Positions 16,323 through 25,222 of a DNA stretch of 64,000 nt are shown here, one piece after another. This DNA is from Aliidiomarina quisquiliarum (GTDB taxonomy: Bacteria > Pseudomonadota > Gammaproteobacteria > Enterobacterales > Alteromonadaceae), in assembly GCF_023922585.1 (NCBI RefSeq), contig NZ_JAMFTN010000014.1, positions 130,232-194,231 of the forward strand. Direction: 5' to 3'. The notes below the pieces were generated by a model that searched no databases, had not been told where the DNA came from, and saw only the letters and a program-made list of their open reading frames with translations. The position numbers were made by a program, and so were the translations under genes. How positions within the stretch are numbered: the stretch's first letter is position 1; each line of letters opens with the position of its first letter.

Positions 16323-17501
16323 CTAGGTAAAGAGTAACTTGTTTCGCCAGCCGCCCCAGCGGTAATAGGCAATAGAAAACAGGCTGCTGATAAGAAAACT
16401 AATGCCGATGCCAAGAGCAATGCCTATTTCGCCGTACATGGAAGTCATCCAATAGGCGAGCGGCACGCGCAACAACCACAGCGAAATAATATTCAGCGCG
16501 AGGATCTGGAACATGGCGCCTGCGCCCCGCACCACCCCGTTCAGAATGAAGTTTAACCCAATAAAAGGATAGAACAGGGCGATGGTGCGCAGGTATGAAA
16601 CGCCAAATGCCACGCTGCCTTCGTCGCTAATAAATAGTTTTACTAGTGGCTCGGCCCAAATAAACAGCACTGCGGCAAACATACCCATAATCACTATGTT
16701 GTAAAGAATACCAATTTTGGAAATTTGTGCGACCCGTTCCCACTTTTTCGCACCAATATTTTGCGCGGCCATGGCGTTCACTGCGGCACCTAAGGCAATA
16801 GCAGGCAGCAAGATAATATTGTCTAAACGCTGCGCTGCTCCAAACCCAGCGACCACGTCTTCGCCAAAGCTGTTCACCAAGGAAAGAATAACCGCCATAC
16901 CAGCATAAATAACAATCATTTGTATACCTGAGGGTACGGCCAAATGTAAAATGGTGCGTATTTCAGCGGGCTTGGGGCGCTGCAATCGGAAGGCAGGCAG
17001 CCCAGTTTCTGGTTTGCCGGACAAATAGTACAGGCTATATAAAAATGCGAGTGTCTGAGCCAAAATCATCGCCCAGGCAGCGCCGGCGATATCCATATCA
17101 AAGCCAGCAACTAAGAGTGGGTTAAGCACAGCCGTTAGCACCGCTGCCAACAGCACGAAGTACATAGGCGTTCTACTGTCGCCAAAGGCCCGCAGCAAAC
17201 TGCCAATGAAATTGTAGCCAGTAAGAAAGAGGGTGCCGATAAACATGATTTGTAGATACTGCTTAGCGCTAGCAATAATCGAAGCCGGCGTGTTCAGCAA
17301 TACCAGCAGCGGCTCAGTAAGAAAGTAACCCGCAAGGCCAATAGCCAGCGACAGCACCGTTAATAAAATGGTGAAGGCGCTCAGGTAAGAGCTTATTTCT
17401 GCCTTATTACCGGCTCCTTTTAGCTGCGCAAATACCGTGAGCGTGGCGTTATTTACCCCCATCACAAAGGCCAGCAGCACCACCATAACGGTAGTGGCCA
17501 C
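16323..17501 (-). CDS. MATE family efflux transporter lacking its N-terminus (probable pseudogene)
   Basis: The 392-residue product is clearly a MATE transporter (GFGAAQRLDNIILLPAIALGAA and the repeated six-helix halves), but family members have about 440-460 residues. It opens at what should be the second helix. The only start is a GTG. In frame upstream there are 14 more codons (ending LAQHKPPA) and then a TAA, with no start codon among them. The sequence upstream is made of near repeats of GGTTATAAAACC, which suggests slippage or deletion there. Intact members export cationic drugs by Na+ or H+ antiport; without helix 1 this one is probably inactive. Confidence 0.8.
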   Translation of the reverse strand: MATTVMVVLLAFVMGVNNATLTVFAQLKGAGNKAEISSYLSAFTILLTVLSLAIGLAGYFLTEPLLVLLNTPASIIASAKQYLQIMFIGTLFLTGYNFIGSLLRAFGDSRTPMYFVLLAAVLTAVLNPLLVAGFDMDIAGAAWAMILAQTLAFLYSLYYLSGKPETGLPAFRLQRPKPAEIRTILHLAVPSGIQMIVIYAGMAVILSLVNSFGEDVVAGFGAAQRLDNIILLPAIALGAAVNAMAAQNIGAKKWERVAQISKIGILYNIVIMGMFAAVLFIWAEPLVKLFISDEGSVAFGVSYLRTIALFYPFIGLNFILNGVVRGAGAMFQILALNIISLWLLRVPLAYWMTSMYGEIGIALGIGISFLISSLFSIAYYRWGGWRNKLLFT

Positions 17502-17568
17502 TGCGGGTGGTTTGTGTTGAGCTAGTTTATAAAGCGGTGGTTATAAAACCGTGGTTATAAAATCATGT

Positions 17569-18522
17569 TTATAAAACAGTGTTCTCTTGTTCGCCTTGTT
17601 CCCATTTTACAATATTTTCAAAGGTAATTTCGGCTCTTCGTACCATGGCTTCTTCGGTGGCAAAGCCAATGTGTGGGAGTAACACCACATTCGGCGCATC
17701 GAGAATAGGGTAGTTTGCCGGCACCGGTGGCTCCATATCGACTCTATCTAAACCTGCACCCGCAATGGTTCCATTGTGCAGTGCTGCTGCTAAGGCATCG
17801 TTATCAACAATCGGGCCTACTGCCGTATTAATTAACACTGCACTGGGTTTCATCAATGCGAGCTTATCCGCATTAATTAAGTGTTTGGTTTCAGCGGTAA
17901 GTGGCGTGTGCAGGGTAACAATATCACTGGCCTTTAACACCTCATCTAACGGCTTATATTCAACACCTTTGCTGATTAAATCAGGCTTTTCACTTCTGTT
18001 ATAAGCAATAACCTTACAGCCGAAGGCTAAACCTAATTTAGCAACGGCGCCACCTATGCTACCAGTGCCTATAACGCCTAAGGTTTTACCGTTTAAATCA
18101 ATCTGCCGGTAGCCTTCTTTGGTGCCGCCGTTTCTGACCACGGCCTCTAAAGGAACAATATTACGTAACAGTGAAATAATAAGCCCAAAGGTAATTTCTG
18201 CGACAGAATGGGTGCTGTAACCGGCGGCATTGGAAACCTTAATGCCTTTCTCTTTGCACTTGTCTAAATCGATATGGTTGTAACCGGTGAAGGCGACTGA
18301 AATATATTTTAACTTTTCAGCAGCATCGAACACTTCAGCACTTAAGGGGGTGTTGGCGATGACAATAACTTCGGCATCTTTTATTCTGGTTTTAAGCGTT
18401 TCGTTATCTAATTTGCCATCGTTATACACAACGAGCTCATGGCCACTGTCAGCCAAAGGTTGAGATAGCTTTTTGAACTCATCATCACTAATACCTAGCG
18501 ACTCTAAAACGACAATTTTCAC
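17569..18522 (-). CDS. D-2-hydroxyacid dehydrogenase family protein with the catalytic arginine replaced
   Basis: The 317-residue protein has the D-isomer-specific 2-hydroxyacid dehydrogenase fold: an N-terminal substrate domain (FTGYNHIDLD) and a Rossmann domain with GVIGTGSIGGAVA at 149-161. The family uses Arg, Glu and His. Here Glu264 (before the Pro-Pro) and His284 (LLPHIG) are present, but the arginine of the usual NTARGPIVD is a valine (NTAVGPIVD, Val235; codon GTA read directly). Either substrate binding has changed or the enzyme is damaged. It lies upstream of the truncated MATE gene on the same strand. Confidence 0.87.
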   Translation of the reverse strand: MKIVVLESLGISDDEFKKLSQPLADSGHELVVYNDGKLDNETLKTRIKDAEVIVIANTPLSAEVFDAAEKLKYISVAFTGYNHIDLDKCKEKGIKVSNAAGYSTHSVAEITFGLIISLLRNIVPLEAVVRNGGTKEGYRQIDLNGKTLGVIGTGSIGGAVAKLGLAFGCKVIAYNRSEKPDLISKGVEYKPLDEVLKASDIVTLHTPLTAETKHLINADKLALMKPSAVLINTAVGPIVDNDALAAALHNGTIAGAGLDRVDMEPPVPANYPILDAPNVVLLPHIGFATEEAMVRRAEITFENIVKWEQGEQENTVL

Positions 18523-18792
18523 TTTATCTTTCCTTAATTTATTCTGGTGAGCCTTATTACAAGTTACACATAAGGCCTTTACCTAAGTATACCGAAATAT
18601 TGAGTTTGATTTTTTTAGGCTTACTAGGGGGTTATTCAATGCCAGGTACTTGCGCAGGCGAATGTAGTTATTTCTAGCCCATTCAAGAATAAAGCCTAGG
18701 TTCGAGTTTTTGTAGGCAATTGAGCAATTCCAGTTTGATACTTTGTATATGCACCTCTGAAATGCTAGCTATGGTAGGTATGAAACCTACCA

Positions 18793-18851
18793 TTTCCCGT
18801 AATGGGAAAATAAGCATTGACTGTTTACTATTCGTTTCCCATAATGGGAAA
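18793..18851 (+). promoter_or_regulatory. higBA promoter with two HigA-type operators
   Basis: Two 17-base palindromes, TTTCCC-GTAAT-GGGAAA (18793-18809) and TTTCCC-ATAAT-GGGAAA (18835-18851), lie with centres 42 bases apart, which is four helical turns. Between and over them is a good promoter: -35 TTGACT (18817-18822), 17-base spacer, -10 CATAAT (18840-18845), the -10 lying inside the second palindrome. This is a typical autorepressed antitoxin promoter. Confidence 0.85.
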
Positions 18852-18867
18852 TAGAGCGAGGGTATGT

Positions 18868-19062
18868 ATGCGAATAATATCATTAGCCGCTTTACGGCAA
18901 TTTTGGGAGCAGCCCAACTATGCAGACTCAGAACAGCCGTTAAAAGCCTGGTACGACGAAGCGAGGCACGCAAACTGGGGAACCCCACAAGCCATTAAAA
19001 ATCTTTATGGTAACGCAAGCTTTGTTGGCAACAACCGTATAGGAGGTTGGAATGCACATTAA
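18868..19062 (+). pseudogene. higB: Truncated HigB-type mRNA interferase toxin
   Basis: The N-terminal 57 residues match HigB toxins of the HigB_toxin family closely: start MRIISLAALRQFWE, then QPLKAWYDEA, then NASFVGNNR. Full toxins run to about 95-105 residues; the second half normally follows GNNR with strands of the type VFNIKGNKYRLVV. Here the frame goes straight from GNNR to IGGWNAH and stops, and those bases are the ribosome site and start codon of higA. A deletion of about 100-130 bases has removed the C-terminal half, so the toxin should be inactive. Confidence 0.85.
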
Positions 19063-19420
19063 ACCAATCAAAACCGTTGAAGATAACAGCGCGGCTTTAG
19101 CGCGTATCGAGCAACTTTGGGATGCAGAGCCAAACACCCCAGAGGGCGATGAACTAGAAGTATTAGTAACCTTGGTTCAAGCCTTTGAAGAAGAACATTA
19201 TCGGATAGAAGCTCCAGACCCAATTGAGGCGATAAAATTCCGCATGGAGCAACAAGGCTTAGAAGATAAAGATCTCGTTCCCTTTTTAGGCCAGCGCAGC
19301 CGTGTAACAGAAGTTTTAAGCCGCCAACGTGGGTTGTCATTAGCTATGATCCGTAAACTAAACACAGGGCTTAACATCCCTTTAGATTGTTTAGTGAAAG
19401 AGTATGAACTAGTTAAGTAA
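19052..19420 (+). CDS. higA: HigA-type antitoxin, helix-turn-helix
   Basis: The 122-residue protein has the long N-terminal part typical of this antitoxin group (PNTPEGDELEVLVTLVQAFEEEHY) and a C-terminal helix-turn-helix (DLVPFLGQRSRVTEVLSRQRGLSLAMIRKL). AGGAGG lies just before the ATG. It overlaps the end of the truncated toxin frame. It probably binds the two TTTCCC-N5-GGGAAA palindromes upstream and represses its own promoter. With the toxin broken it may remain only as a repressor. Confidence 0.88.
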   Translation: MHIKPIKTVEDNSAALARIEQLWDAEPNTPEGDELEVLVTLVQAFEEEHYRIEAPDPIEAIKFRMEQQGLEDKDLVPFLGQRSRVTEVLSRQRGLSLAMIRKLNTGLNIPLDCLVKEYELVK

Positions 19421-19493
19421 AAAAGCGGTAAGTGAGTCCGCTTTAGCTGGGTTTTATTGGTATTAGCTCAAATACGTTCTCGACACCTAACAA

Positions 19494-19535
19494 TTGACCG
19501 GGCCTGTTAACTGGTGTTATTAATAGTACCAGTTA
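19494..19535 (+). promoter_or_regulatory. Promoter and palindromic operator of toxin-antitoxin pair 2
   Basis: A 28-base near-perfect palindrome, TAACTGGT...ACCAGTTA (19508-19535) with TATTAATA at its centre, lies before the antitoxin gene. A -35 TTGACC (19494-19499) and a -10 TATTAA (19518-19523, spacer 18) place the promoter over the palindrome. This fits autorepression by the YefM-like antitoxin. Confidence 0.72.
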
Positions 19536-19553
19536 GGTTTTGGAGTATGTGTT

Positions 19554-19823
19554 ATGCAAGTAAAGTTTTCTGAAGATGTAGTGCCACTTTCAGATCTAAA
19601 AGTTAATCCTGGGAAGGTGGTTAACCGAGCTCAAGATACAGGTCGCCCAATCCTGCTGACGAGCCGTGGTCGTGGTATAGCCGTGGTTCAAGGGCTGGAT
19701 GAGTTTGAGAGAGCTGCTGAGGAACTTCGGTTTGTTAAGGCGGTGGCCCAAGGCCTCATGGATGTTCGCGAGGGCAACACTGTTTCTATAGCTGAGGCGA
19801 AGAAAGCACTGGGCATTAGCTAA
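19554..19823 (+). CDS. Type II antitoxin, Phd/YefM family (pair 2)
   Basis: The 89-residue protein has the Phd/YefM pattern: VVPLSDLKVNPGKVVNRAQDTGRP, then ILLTSRGRGIAVVQGLDEFE, then a C-terminal tail (VSIAEAKKALGIS) for toxin binding. A TTTTGGAG ribosome site precedes the ATG. The toxin gene follows directly: its ATG abuts the TAA. The GRGIAVV motif and the layout resemble pair 1 at 11 kb, but the sequences differ clearly, so they are separate families or old paralogues. Confidence 0.9.
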   Translation: MQVKFSEDVVPLSDLKVNPGKVVNRAQDTGRPILLTSRGRGIAVVQGLDEFERAAEELRFVKAVAQGLMDVREGNTVSIAEAKKALGIS

Positions 19824-20114
19824 ATGGAATTGCGTATTGCCCAGTCCGCTCTTAAGGATTTGCTAGCTATTCAAGAGCATTACAGTGAAGCAGGCGTGCC
19901 ACATATCGGTAATGAGTATGTGGCAGCCATTCTTGAGCACGCGGAAATATTAGTGCGCCACCCTGATGCAGGTCGGATTGTTTCCGAGTTTGGCATAAAC
20001 CATATCCGAGAGTTAATCCATTCACCATTTCGAGTTGTTTACCTGAGACAAGAAACCGAGGTTGTGCTCATTCGAGTTTGGCGAAGTGAGAGGCAGCTTG
20101 AGTTACCTGAATAG
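19824..20114 (+). CDS. Type II toxin, RelE/ParE family (pair 2)
   Basis: The 96-residue protein fits the RelE/ParE fold: LRIAQSALKDLLAIQEHY, then HPDAGRIVSEFGINHIRELI, then FRVVYLRQETEVVLIRVWRSERQ. The arginine-rich C-terminal strand is typical of the toxin surface. Its start codon directly abuts the antitoxin stop, so translation is coupled. No truncation is seen. Target (mRNA or gyrase) is unknown. Confidence 0.9.
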   Translation: MELRIAQSALKDLLAIQEHYSEAGVPHIGNEYVAAILEHAEILVRHPDAGRIVSEFGINHIRELIHSPFRVVYLRQETEVVLIRVWRSERQLELPE

Positions 20115-20130
20115 GAAAAACAACTACAAA

Positions 20131-21258
20131 CTACTTCTGCGGTGTAATTAAATACTTCTCACCGGTGGCTTGCTTTGAATACGCCGCTATCGATTCCATT
20201 TGTAATGCGCCTGCGAGCGACACTTCATGGGTGTAGTGGCTGGCAAAGGTGGTGGTAATTTCATTTGCTACGCGTTTGCGCATGGCCATGACGGTTTCAG
20301 GCTTTAATTTGCCGAGTGCGTTGAATAACAAGAAGCCATTAACGCCCCAGGCGAAGCCGAAGTTACGGTTAAGCGTTATAGGGCCGCGGTTTAATGCGCC
20401 GTAAATGTAGGCTTGTTTGAAGGTACTTGAGCCATACACGTTATATTCTTCTACGTCGTGGGTTATGGCCGCTTCCATGCAGTTTAAAATGTCGCTGGTG
20501 AGTTGGCCGCCGCCAATGGGGTCGAAGGAAATAGTGGCGCCGGTTTCAATAATGGCGGCGGTTAAGTCGGCAAGGAAGCTGTCGCTGCTAGAGTTCACCA
20601 CATACTTGGCGCCCATGTTGCGTAGCAGGGTTTCTTGTTCTTCTTTACGCACGATGTTGATTAGGTCGATGCCGTCGGCAATACAAATGCGGTTGAGCAT
20701 TTGGCCAAGGCTTGAGGCTGCCGCGGCATGGATAATGGCTTTGTGGCCTTCAGCGCGCATGGTTTCAACCATGGCAAGTGCGGTAAGCGGGTTAACAAAC
20801 GACGACGCGCCTTCTTTGGCGGTGGTGCCGGCTTTTAATTCTAAACAACTTTGCACATTGGCGCATAAGTACTGACGGTAGGTGCCACCACCGATCACAG
20901 CGACCATTTTACCCATTAGTGCTTGTGCCGCCGGCGATGAGCCGGCTGCGACAACGGTGCCTGCGCCTTCGTTACCCACTGGCATGGCTTTGCCCACCCG
21001 GGTGGTTACCGCAGGCATGAACTTGGCTGGTACATCGGCACTAATAACGGGCTGTTGCTCTGTGCCTGTTTGCGTTGCTGTGGTCATCGCCGCAACACTG
21101 AACATAACGGCTAAGTCAGACGGGTTTAATGGCGCCGCTTCAATGCGAACAACCACTTCATCGGCCCCTGGCTGCGGCATGGCAACGTTGTTTAAGGCAA
21201 CGGTTAGTTTGTTGTCGGCGCTGATGGTTGAGGTAAGTTGAATATTAGTGGTTGTCAT
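20131..21258 (-). CDS. Zinc-binding-dehydrogenase-like (MDR superfamily) oxidoreductase
   Basis: The 375-residue protein has the MDR fold: a GroES-like N-terminal part (EVVVRIEAAPLNPSDLAV, GNEGAGTVVAAG) and a Rossmann part with AAASSLGQMLNRIC in place of the usual glycine-rich loop. No structural zinc cysteines are seen, so it belongs with quinone oxidoreductases or enoyl reductases (QOR/MECR-like) using NADPH. The substrate is unknown. An AGGAG ribosome site lies 9 bases before the ATG. It converges on toxin-antitoxin pair 2. Confidence 0.83.
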   Translation of the reverse strand: MTTTNIQLTSTISADNKLTVALNNVAMPQPGADEVVVRIEAAPLNPSDLAVMFSVAAMTTATQTGTEQQPVISADVPAKFMPAVTTRVGKAMPVGNEGAGTVVAAGSSPAAQALMGKMVAVIGGGTYRQYLCANVQSCLELKAGTTAKEGASSFVNPLTALAMVETMRAEGHKAIIHAAAASSLGQMLNRICIADGIDLINIVRKEEQETLLRNMGAKYVVNSSSDSFLADLTAAIIETGATISFDPIGGGQLTSDILNCMEAAITHDVEEYNVYGSSTFKQAYIYGALNRGPITLNRNFGFAWGVNGFLLFNALGKLKPETVMAMRKRVANEITTTFASHYTHEVSLAGALQMESIAAYSKQATGEKYLITPQK

Positions 21259-21490
21259 AGAACTTGCTCCTGCAAAAATTAAGTTGTTTGTCGATGAGCT
21301 TAGGGTAACGCATTAGGCTGGCTGCACTACAAAGGTTAAGCACGTAGTTATGGTTTGAAAAGCCATACGGTTACTTGTTAAAGCAATAGTACAGTAAAAA
21401 AACTTAGGAATTCATAAAATAGGGCGCTAGCTAGTTCATAGCGACTAGGCTTCGGCTATGAAAAAAAGCGTGCATTAGTTATAGAAGCTC

Positions 21491-21946
21491 TTAATTTGCT
21501 GGCATGCTGGCGGCGTCGGTAATTTTGCATGAAGCAGTGTGTGTGCGTTCGTCTACAAAGCCAAAACTAACTCTTTCCAGCGTAACTGATTCGCCGATAA
21601 CCATGTACTCCTGGTAAAGATAGCTTTTATTTTCAAGGACACTATGAAACTCATTATAGGTGGTGCAGGTGATGTAAATATCGGCGATTATGCGGCTGAA
21701 ATTGTTAGTAATTGTCATATCCAAATAAAGTAGAGGTATGCTTTCAGCAAGGCTGTAAGTATATTCAAAGCCTATATTTTGAACGAGTTGCTGCCTTTGC
21801 GCTGTAGCTGTAGTAAAAGCCAACAACTCGGGGTGCTCATTGGCAAGTGCTTGTTTAGCGGTGCTATTAGCATAAGGCAGTTTATTGTTAGTACAGCCTG
21901 CTACCATGAAAACGATGAAGAGCAAGGGTAAAACTTTCACACGCAT
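21491..21946 (-). CDS. Small lipoprotein of unknown function
   Basis: The 151-residue protein starts with a signal sequence ending in the lipobox VAGC (cysteine near residue 18), so it should be anchored in a membrane facing the periplasm. The mature part contains a beta-rich segment (YLDMTITNNFSRIIADIYITC) and two further cysteines. No family is recognised. AGGTGG lies before the ATG. It stands alone. Confidence 0.75.
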   Translation of the reverse strand: MRVKVLPLLFIVFMVAGCTNNKLPYANSTAKQALANEHPELLAFTTATAQRQQLVQNIGFEYTYSLAESIPLLYLDMTITNNFSRIIADIYITCTTYNEFHSVLENKSYLYQEYMVIGESVTLERVSFGFVDERTHTASCKITDAASMPAN

Positions 21947-22052
21947 AATATACCACCTGAAGGAAATGATTCATGGAATGCCGCTGGTCACTTTTTATAT
22001 GCTTGCTGTTTCCTTTGTAGATGTCTATTTATTTATATATTAGCAAATAGGC

Positions 22053-22616
22053 TTAGCGTTTAACCGCAGATAACCCGGTTTGAATACAGGGCCATATTTC
22101 GTCGGCGCTTTGTTTGTCTGTTTCAGTTAGGTTTTGCCCTGAAAGTACCAATACCTTTCGCTGAATACCCGCAGCAGCAGCGGCTTGCATGTCGCTTTTC
22201 TTGTCGCCAAGCATAATGCTTTGGCTAGGGTCGATATTGTAGTCGTCAATCGCTTGGTGCAGCATGCCAGGTTCGGGTTTACGGCAGTTGCATTGAATAT
22301 TGTAAGGGGGCTTTCCTTTCTCGGCGTGGTGTGGGCAATAATATACGCCTGATATTTTAATTCCTTGCTCAGCGAATTGTTGGCGCATCCAGCTAGTTAG
22401 TACTGCAAATTGTTCTTCAGTGTAATAGCCACGGCCAATGCCTGATTGGTTGGTAACCACAACAAGTAAATAGCCGAGACTTTGAAAGTGCCGACAGGCG
22501 TCGAACACACCGTCGATAAAGTTGAATAGTTCAGGCTGGTAAATATAACCGTGGTCGATATTAATAACGCCGTCGCGGTCTAAAAATACCGCCTTATGTA
22601 CTTGTGCTTGATTCAT
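22053..22616 (-). CDS. gmhB: D-glycero-beta-D-manno-heptose 1,7-bisphosphate 7-phosphatase
   Basis: The 187-residue HAD-family enzyme has the nucleophile motif FLDRDGVIN at its start, VVTNQSGIGRG as motif II, and MLGDKKSDMQAA as the metal motif. The cysteine cluster CPHH...CNCRKP is the structural zinc site of GmhB. It removes the 7-phosphate of heptose bisphosphate in ADP-heptose synthesis for the LPS inner core. It is the last gene of the gmhA-hldE-heptosyltransferase-gmhB operon, one base after the preceding stop. Confidence 0.94.
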   Translation of the reverse strand: MNQAQVHKAVFLDRDGVINIDHGYIYQPELFNFIDGVFDACRHFQSLGYLLVVVTNQSGIGRGYYTEEQFAVLTSWMRQQFAEQGIKISGVYYCPHHAEKGKPPYNIQCNCRKPEPGMLHQAIDDYNIDPSQSIMLGDKKSDMQAAAAAGIQRKVLVLSGQNLTETDKQSADEIWPCIQTGLSAVKR

Positions 22617-22617
22617 A

Positions 22618-23709
22618 TTATAAGTTTTCTTCTTTTATCACTTTATCAAACATGGCTTTGACTGCGTTCACACTAATATTGGCCATAATATGTTCGCCTT
22701 TTACTCGAGTTCCAAAGGGTAGCTCGGCTACCGTTTTGCCAGTTTGGCGTTGTAATTCCTGGTAGTAGGCTTCGACTACATAATGTTGATACAAATAGGG
22801 GCCGGTACGCGCTGGGTTGCTATGCCCATAGAGGCCGATAACCGGGGTGCCAACGGTAACGGCCATGTGGGCAGGGCCCGTGTCGGGGGCGATAACCAGC
22901 GACGCTTGTTGCAGCAAAGCCAGCAGTTGTTTTAAACTTGTTTTGCCGACCACATCGAGAATATTAGCCTGAGTATGTTTTAAAATATCGTCGCGTAACT
23001 GTGTTTCCATGGCACTTGGCCCACCACATAACACAACCTGAAACCCTTGTTCGCTAGCATAATCGGCAATAGCGGCATAGCGCTCTGGTAACCAGTTGCG
23101 TTCAGCTTTTGAAGCTGCGGGGGAAATAACTAAAAATCGCTGCTGGCCTAGCTCTCGAAAAGGCTTTAATAGATTTCTTGCCCATTGAATATCGGTTTCG
23201 GCTAACGGCATGCGCCAGTTTGGTTTTTCGTTGGTTGTGGTTAAAAAAGGTACGCCAATATGGCGAGCAAAGCCGGCAAAGTTTTCTAATACATGGGCTT
23301 GGTTTTGTGGAACAACCCGCTCGCGCATAAATAAGGAATGCAGCTCTTTACTGCGGGCTTTGTCGAAGCCTATTTTGCGCTTGGCGTTAATGGCTAACGA
23401 AGCAATATTTGCACGTAGGGCCACCTGCATGTGCAGCAACACGTCGAATTTACGGCCCTTAAGCTTGTTTTTTAAGTCGCTAAAGGCTTTCATACCAAGA
23501 TTTTTGTCAAAAACCACAAGTTCAATGCCAGGCAAATTGGCCAATAACATGGCTTCTACTTTACCCACAATCCAGGTGATATGGGTGGCAGGATAGTGGC
23601 GTTGAATGGCTTGTACGGTCGCTACTGCGTGGCATACATCGCCAATGGCCGATAAACGTAAGATACAAATCGACTGTTCGCTTGCAGTTAACGGCTTACC
23701 GAGTTGCAT
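22618..23709 (-). CDS. LPS heptosyltransferase (glycosyltransferase family 9)
   Basis: The 363-residue protein belongs to GT9, the ADP-heptose:LPS heptosyltransferases: N-terminal [20 protein letters not shown], then [19 protein letters not shown], then the donor-binding [24 protein letters not shown] near the C-terminus. It adds heptose to the LPS inner core on the cytoplasmic face. WaaC- and WaaF-type members are hard to separate by eye; the [10 protein letters not shown] motif leans to WaaC-like. The start overlaps the end of hldE by 14 bases, so translation is coupled. Having it within the ADP-heptose operon links donor supply and use. Confidence 0.9.
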   Translation of the reverse strand: MQLGKPLTASEQSICILRLSAIGDVCHAVATVQAIQRHYPATHITWIVGKVEAMLLANLPGIELVVFDKNLGMKAFSDLKNKLKGRKFDVLLHMQVALRANIASLAINAKRKIGFDKARSKELHSLFMRERVVPQNQAHVLENFAGFARHIGVPFLTTTNEKPNWRMPLAETDIQWARNLLKPFRELGQQRFLVISPAASKAERNWLPERYAAIADYASEQGFQVVLCGGPSAMETQLRDDILKHTQANILDVVGKTSLKQLLALLQQASLVIAPDTGPAHMAVTVGTPVIGLYGHSNPARTGPYLYQHYVVEAYYQELQRQTGKTVAELPFGTRVKGEHIMANISVNAVKAMFDKVIKEENL

Positions 23710-25222
23710 AGTTTACTCGCTTTATATTTGCTGGCTCTATATTTGTCCGATCAGCATTCGCTCGTTCAATAATGGCACTAGTTGAACGGCCGGGTACAAA
23801 GGCTAAGGTTTTTACTTCGCCCCCGGCGGCTAATACTTCCTTGGCGCCAACAATGGTGTCGATGCTGTAGTCGCCGCCTTTTACTAATACGTCGGGGGTT
23901 ATGGCTAAAATAAGTTCTAAGGGGGTGTCGTTTTCGCTGGCTTTGTCGCCAAAGGGTATTACCCAGTCGACACTGGCTAAACTGGCAAGTACCGCGGCGC
24001 GATCTTGTTCGTTATTAATTGGCCGGTTAGGGCCTTTTAAACGAGTAACCGAGGCGTCGGAATTTAACCCAACCACTAAGCGATGGCCTAATGCTTTGGC
24101 TTGGGCTAAGTAGCGCACGTGGCCAGCATGCAAAATATCAAAACAACCATTAGTAAATACAATACGTTCGCCATTTTTTTGCGCTAATTGAATATGGCGC
24201 AGTACTGTTTCAATTTCGGCCAGTTCGTGGGGGGCTTTATAGTTGGCCTGGTTCGCACTTAATTGGCGGAATAAATGCTGGTTGGTTTTTTCCATAAGCT
24301 CCGTTAACGACACCGTACCTGTGCCGCGTTTTCCGACGACGATACCCGCCGCAAGGTTTGCTAGTTCAACCGCTTGGGGTAGTTCCATACCAGCACTAAG
24401 CATGGTTGCAAGGGTGGCAATAACCGTATCGCCGGCACCGGTGACGTCGCTAACTTCTAACACTTGAGCAGGAAAGTGATAATAGTCGTTAGCGGTAATT
24501 AGCGACATGCCTTGTTCAGAGCGGGTTAGTAACATAGCGCCAATGCCGGTGCGCTTTAATATAGCGCGGGCCGAATTGCGCATGCTGTCTGCAGTGCTTG
24601 GGTCGCCACCGGCTAAGCAAAACTCGGCTAAGTTTGGGGTAATTAAGTCGGCACCGCTATACACCGCTAAATCTGCTTGTTTTGGGTCTACCAACACTTG
24701 TTTGCCGGCCGCTTTCGCCATTTTTATCATGTGGCCAACAGTACTTAAGGAGCCTTTGTTGTAGTCGCTAAAAACAATGAAGTTATAATCAGCAAGCAGC
24801 GCCTTGAAGTGCTTAGCAAGTGTTTCGCTATGCTGCATGGTAAAATTTTGCTCTATGTCTAAACGCACTACTTGTTGCTGCCGTGAAATAACCCGCATTT
24901 TAGTAATAGTAGGTAGTTCGTGCTGCTTGACCAACTTAATACGCACGCCGTCTTTGATTAAAATATTACTTAAAACGTCGCCTTCCGTGTCGTTGCCAAT
25001 TAAACCAAGTAAGCCAATGCGGCCGTCTAAATGGGCTATGTTGCGGGCAACGTTAGCGGCGCCGCCGGCCTTATCAATAATGCTGGTAATTTTCACAACA
25101 GGAACGGGGGCTTCGGGTGAAATGCGTTGCGAGTCACCTTTAAAATAGCGGTCTAGCATAACGTCGCCAACTACAAGCACACGGGCACTGTCGAGGGTAC
25201 TAAGCTTCACGATATCGATCAT
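23696..25222 (-). CDS. hldE: Bifunctional heptose 7-phosphate kinase / heptose 1-phosphate adenylyltransferase
   Basis: The 508-residue protein has a PfkB/ribokinase-type N-terminal domain ([32 protein letters not shown]) and a C-terminal nucleotidyltransferase domain with [17 protein letters not shown]. It phosphorylates heptose 7-phosphate at C1 and later adds AMP to make ADP-heptose. It is somewhat longer than E. coli HldE (477) through an asparagine/arginine-rich tail. The gene overlaps gmhA upstream by 4 bases (ATGA) and the heptosyltransferase downstream by 14. Confidence 0.95.
   Translation of the reverse strand: MIDIVKLSTLDSARVLVVGDVMLDRYFKGDSQRISPEAPVPVVKITSIIDKAGGAANVARNIAHLDGRIGLLGLIGNDTEGDVLSNILIKDGVRIKLVKQHELPTITKMRVISRQQQVVRLDIEQNFTMQHSETLAKHFKALLADYNFIVFSDYNKGSLSTVGHMIKMAKAAGKQVLVDPKQADLAVYSGADLITPNLAEFCLAGGDPSTADSMRNSARAILKRTGIGAMLLTRSEQGMSLITANDYYHFPAQVLEVSDVTGAGDTVIATLATMLSAGMELPQAVELANLAAGIVVGKRGTGTVSLTELMEKTNQHLFRQLSANQANYKAPHELAEIETVLRHIQLAQKNGERIVFTNGCFDILHAGHVRYLAQAKALGHRLVVGLNSDASVTRLKGPNRPINNEQDRAAVLASLASVDWVIPFGDKASENDTPLELILAITPDVLVKGGDYSIDTIVGAKEVLAAGGEVKTLAFVPGRSTSAIIERANADRTNIEPANIKRVNYATR

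Noticed and set aside
19421..19460. AAAGCGG...CCGCTTT after higA looked like a terminator
   Set aside because: The stem is seven bases and is followed by AGCTGGGTTTT rather than a direct T run, so support is weak.
19485..19513. ACCTAAC...GTTAAC before toxin-antitoxin pair 2 looked like a short attC
   Set aside because: The two cores are about 20 bases apart, too close for an attC, and the right core breaks the consensus; the bases are better explained as promoter and operator.
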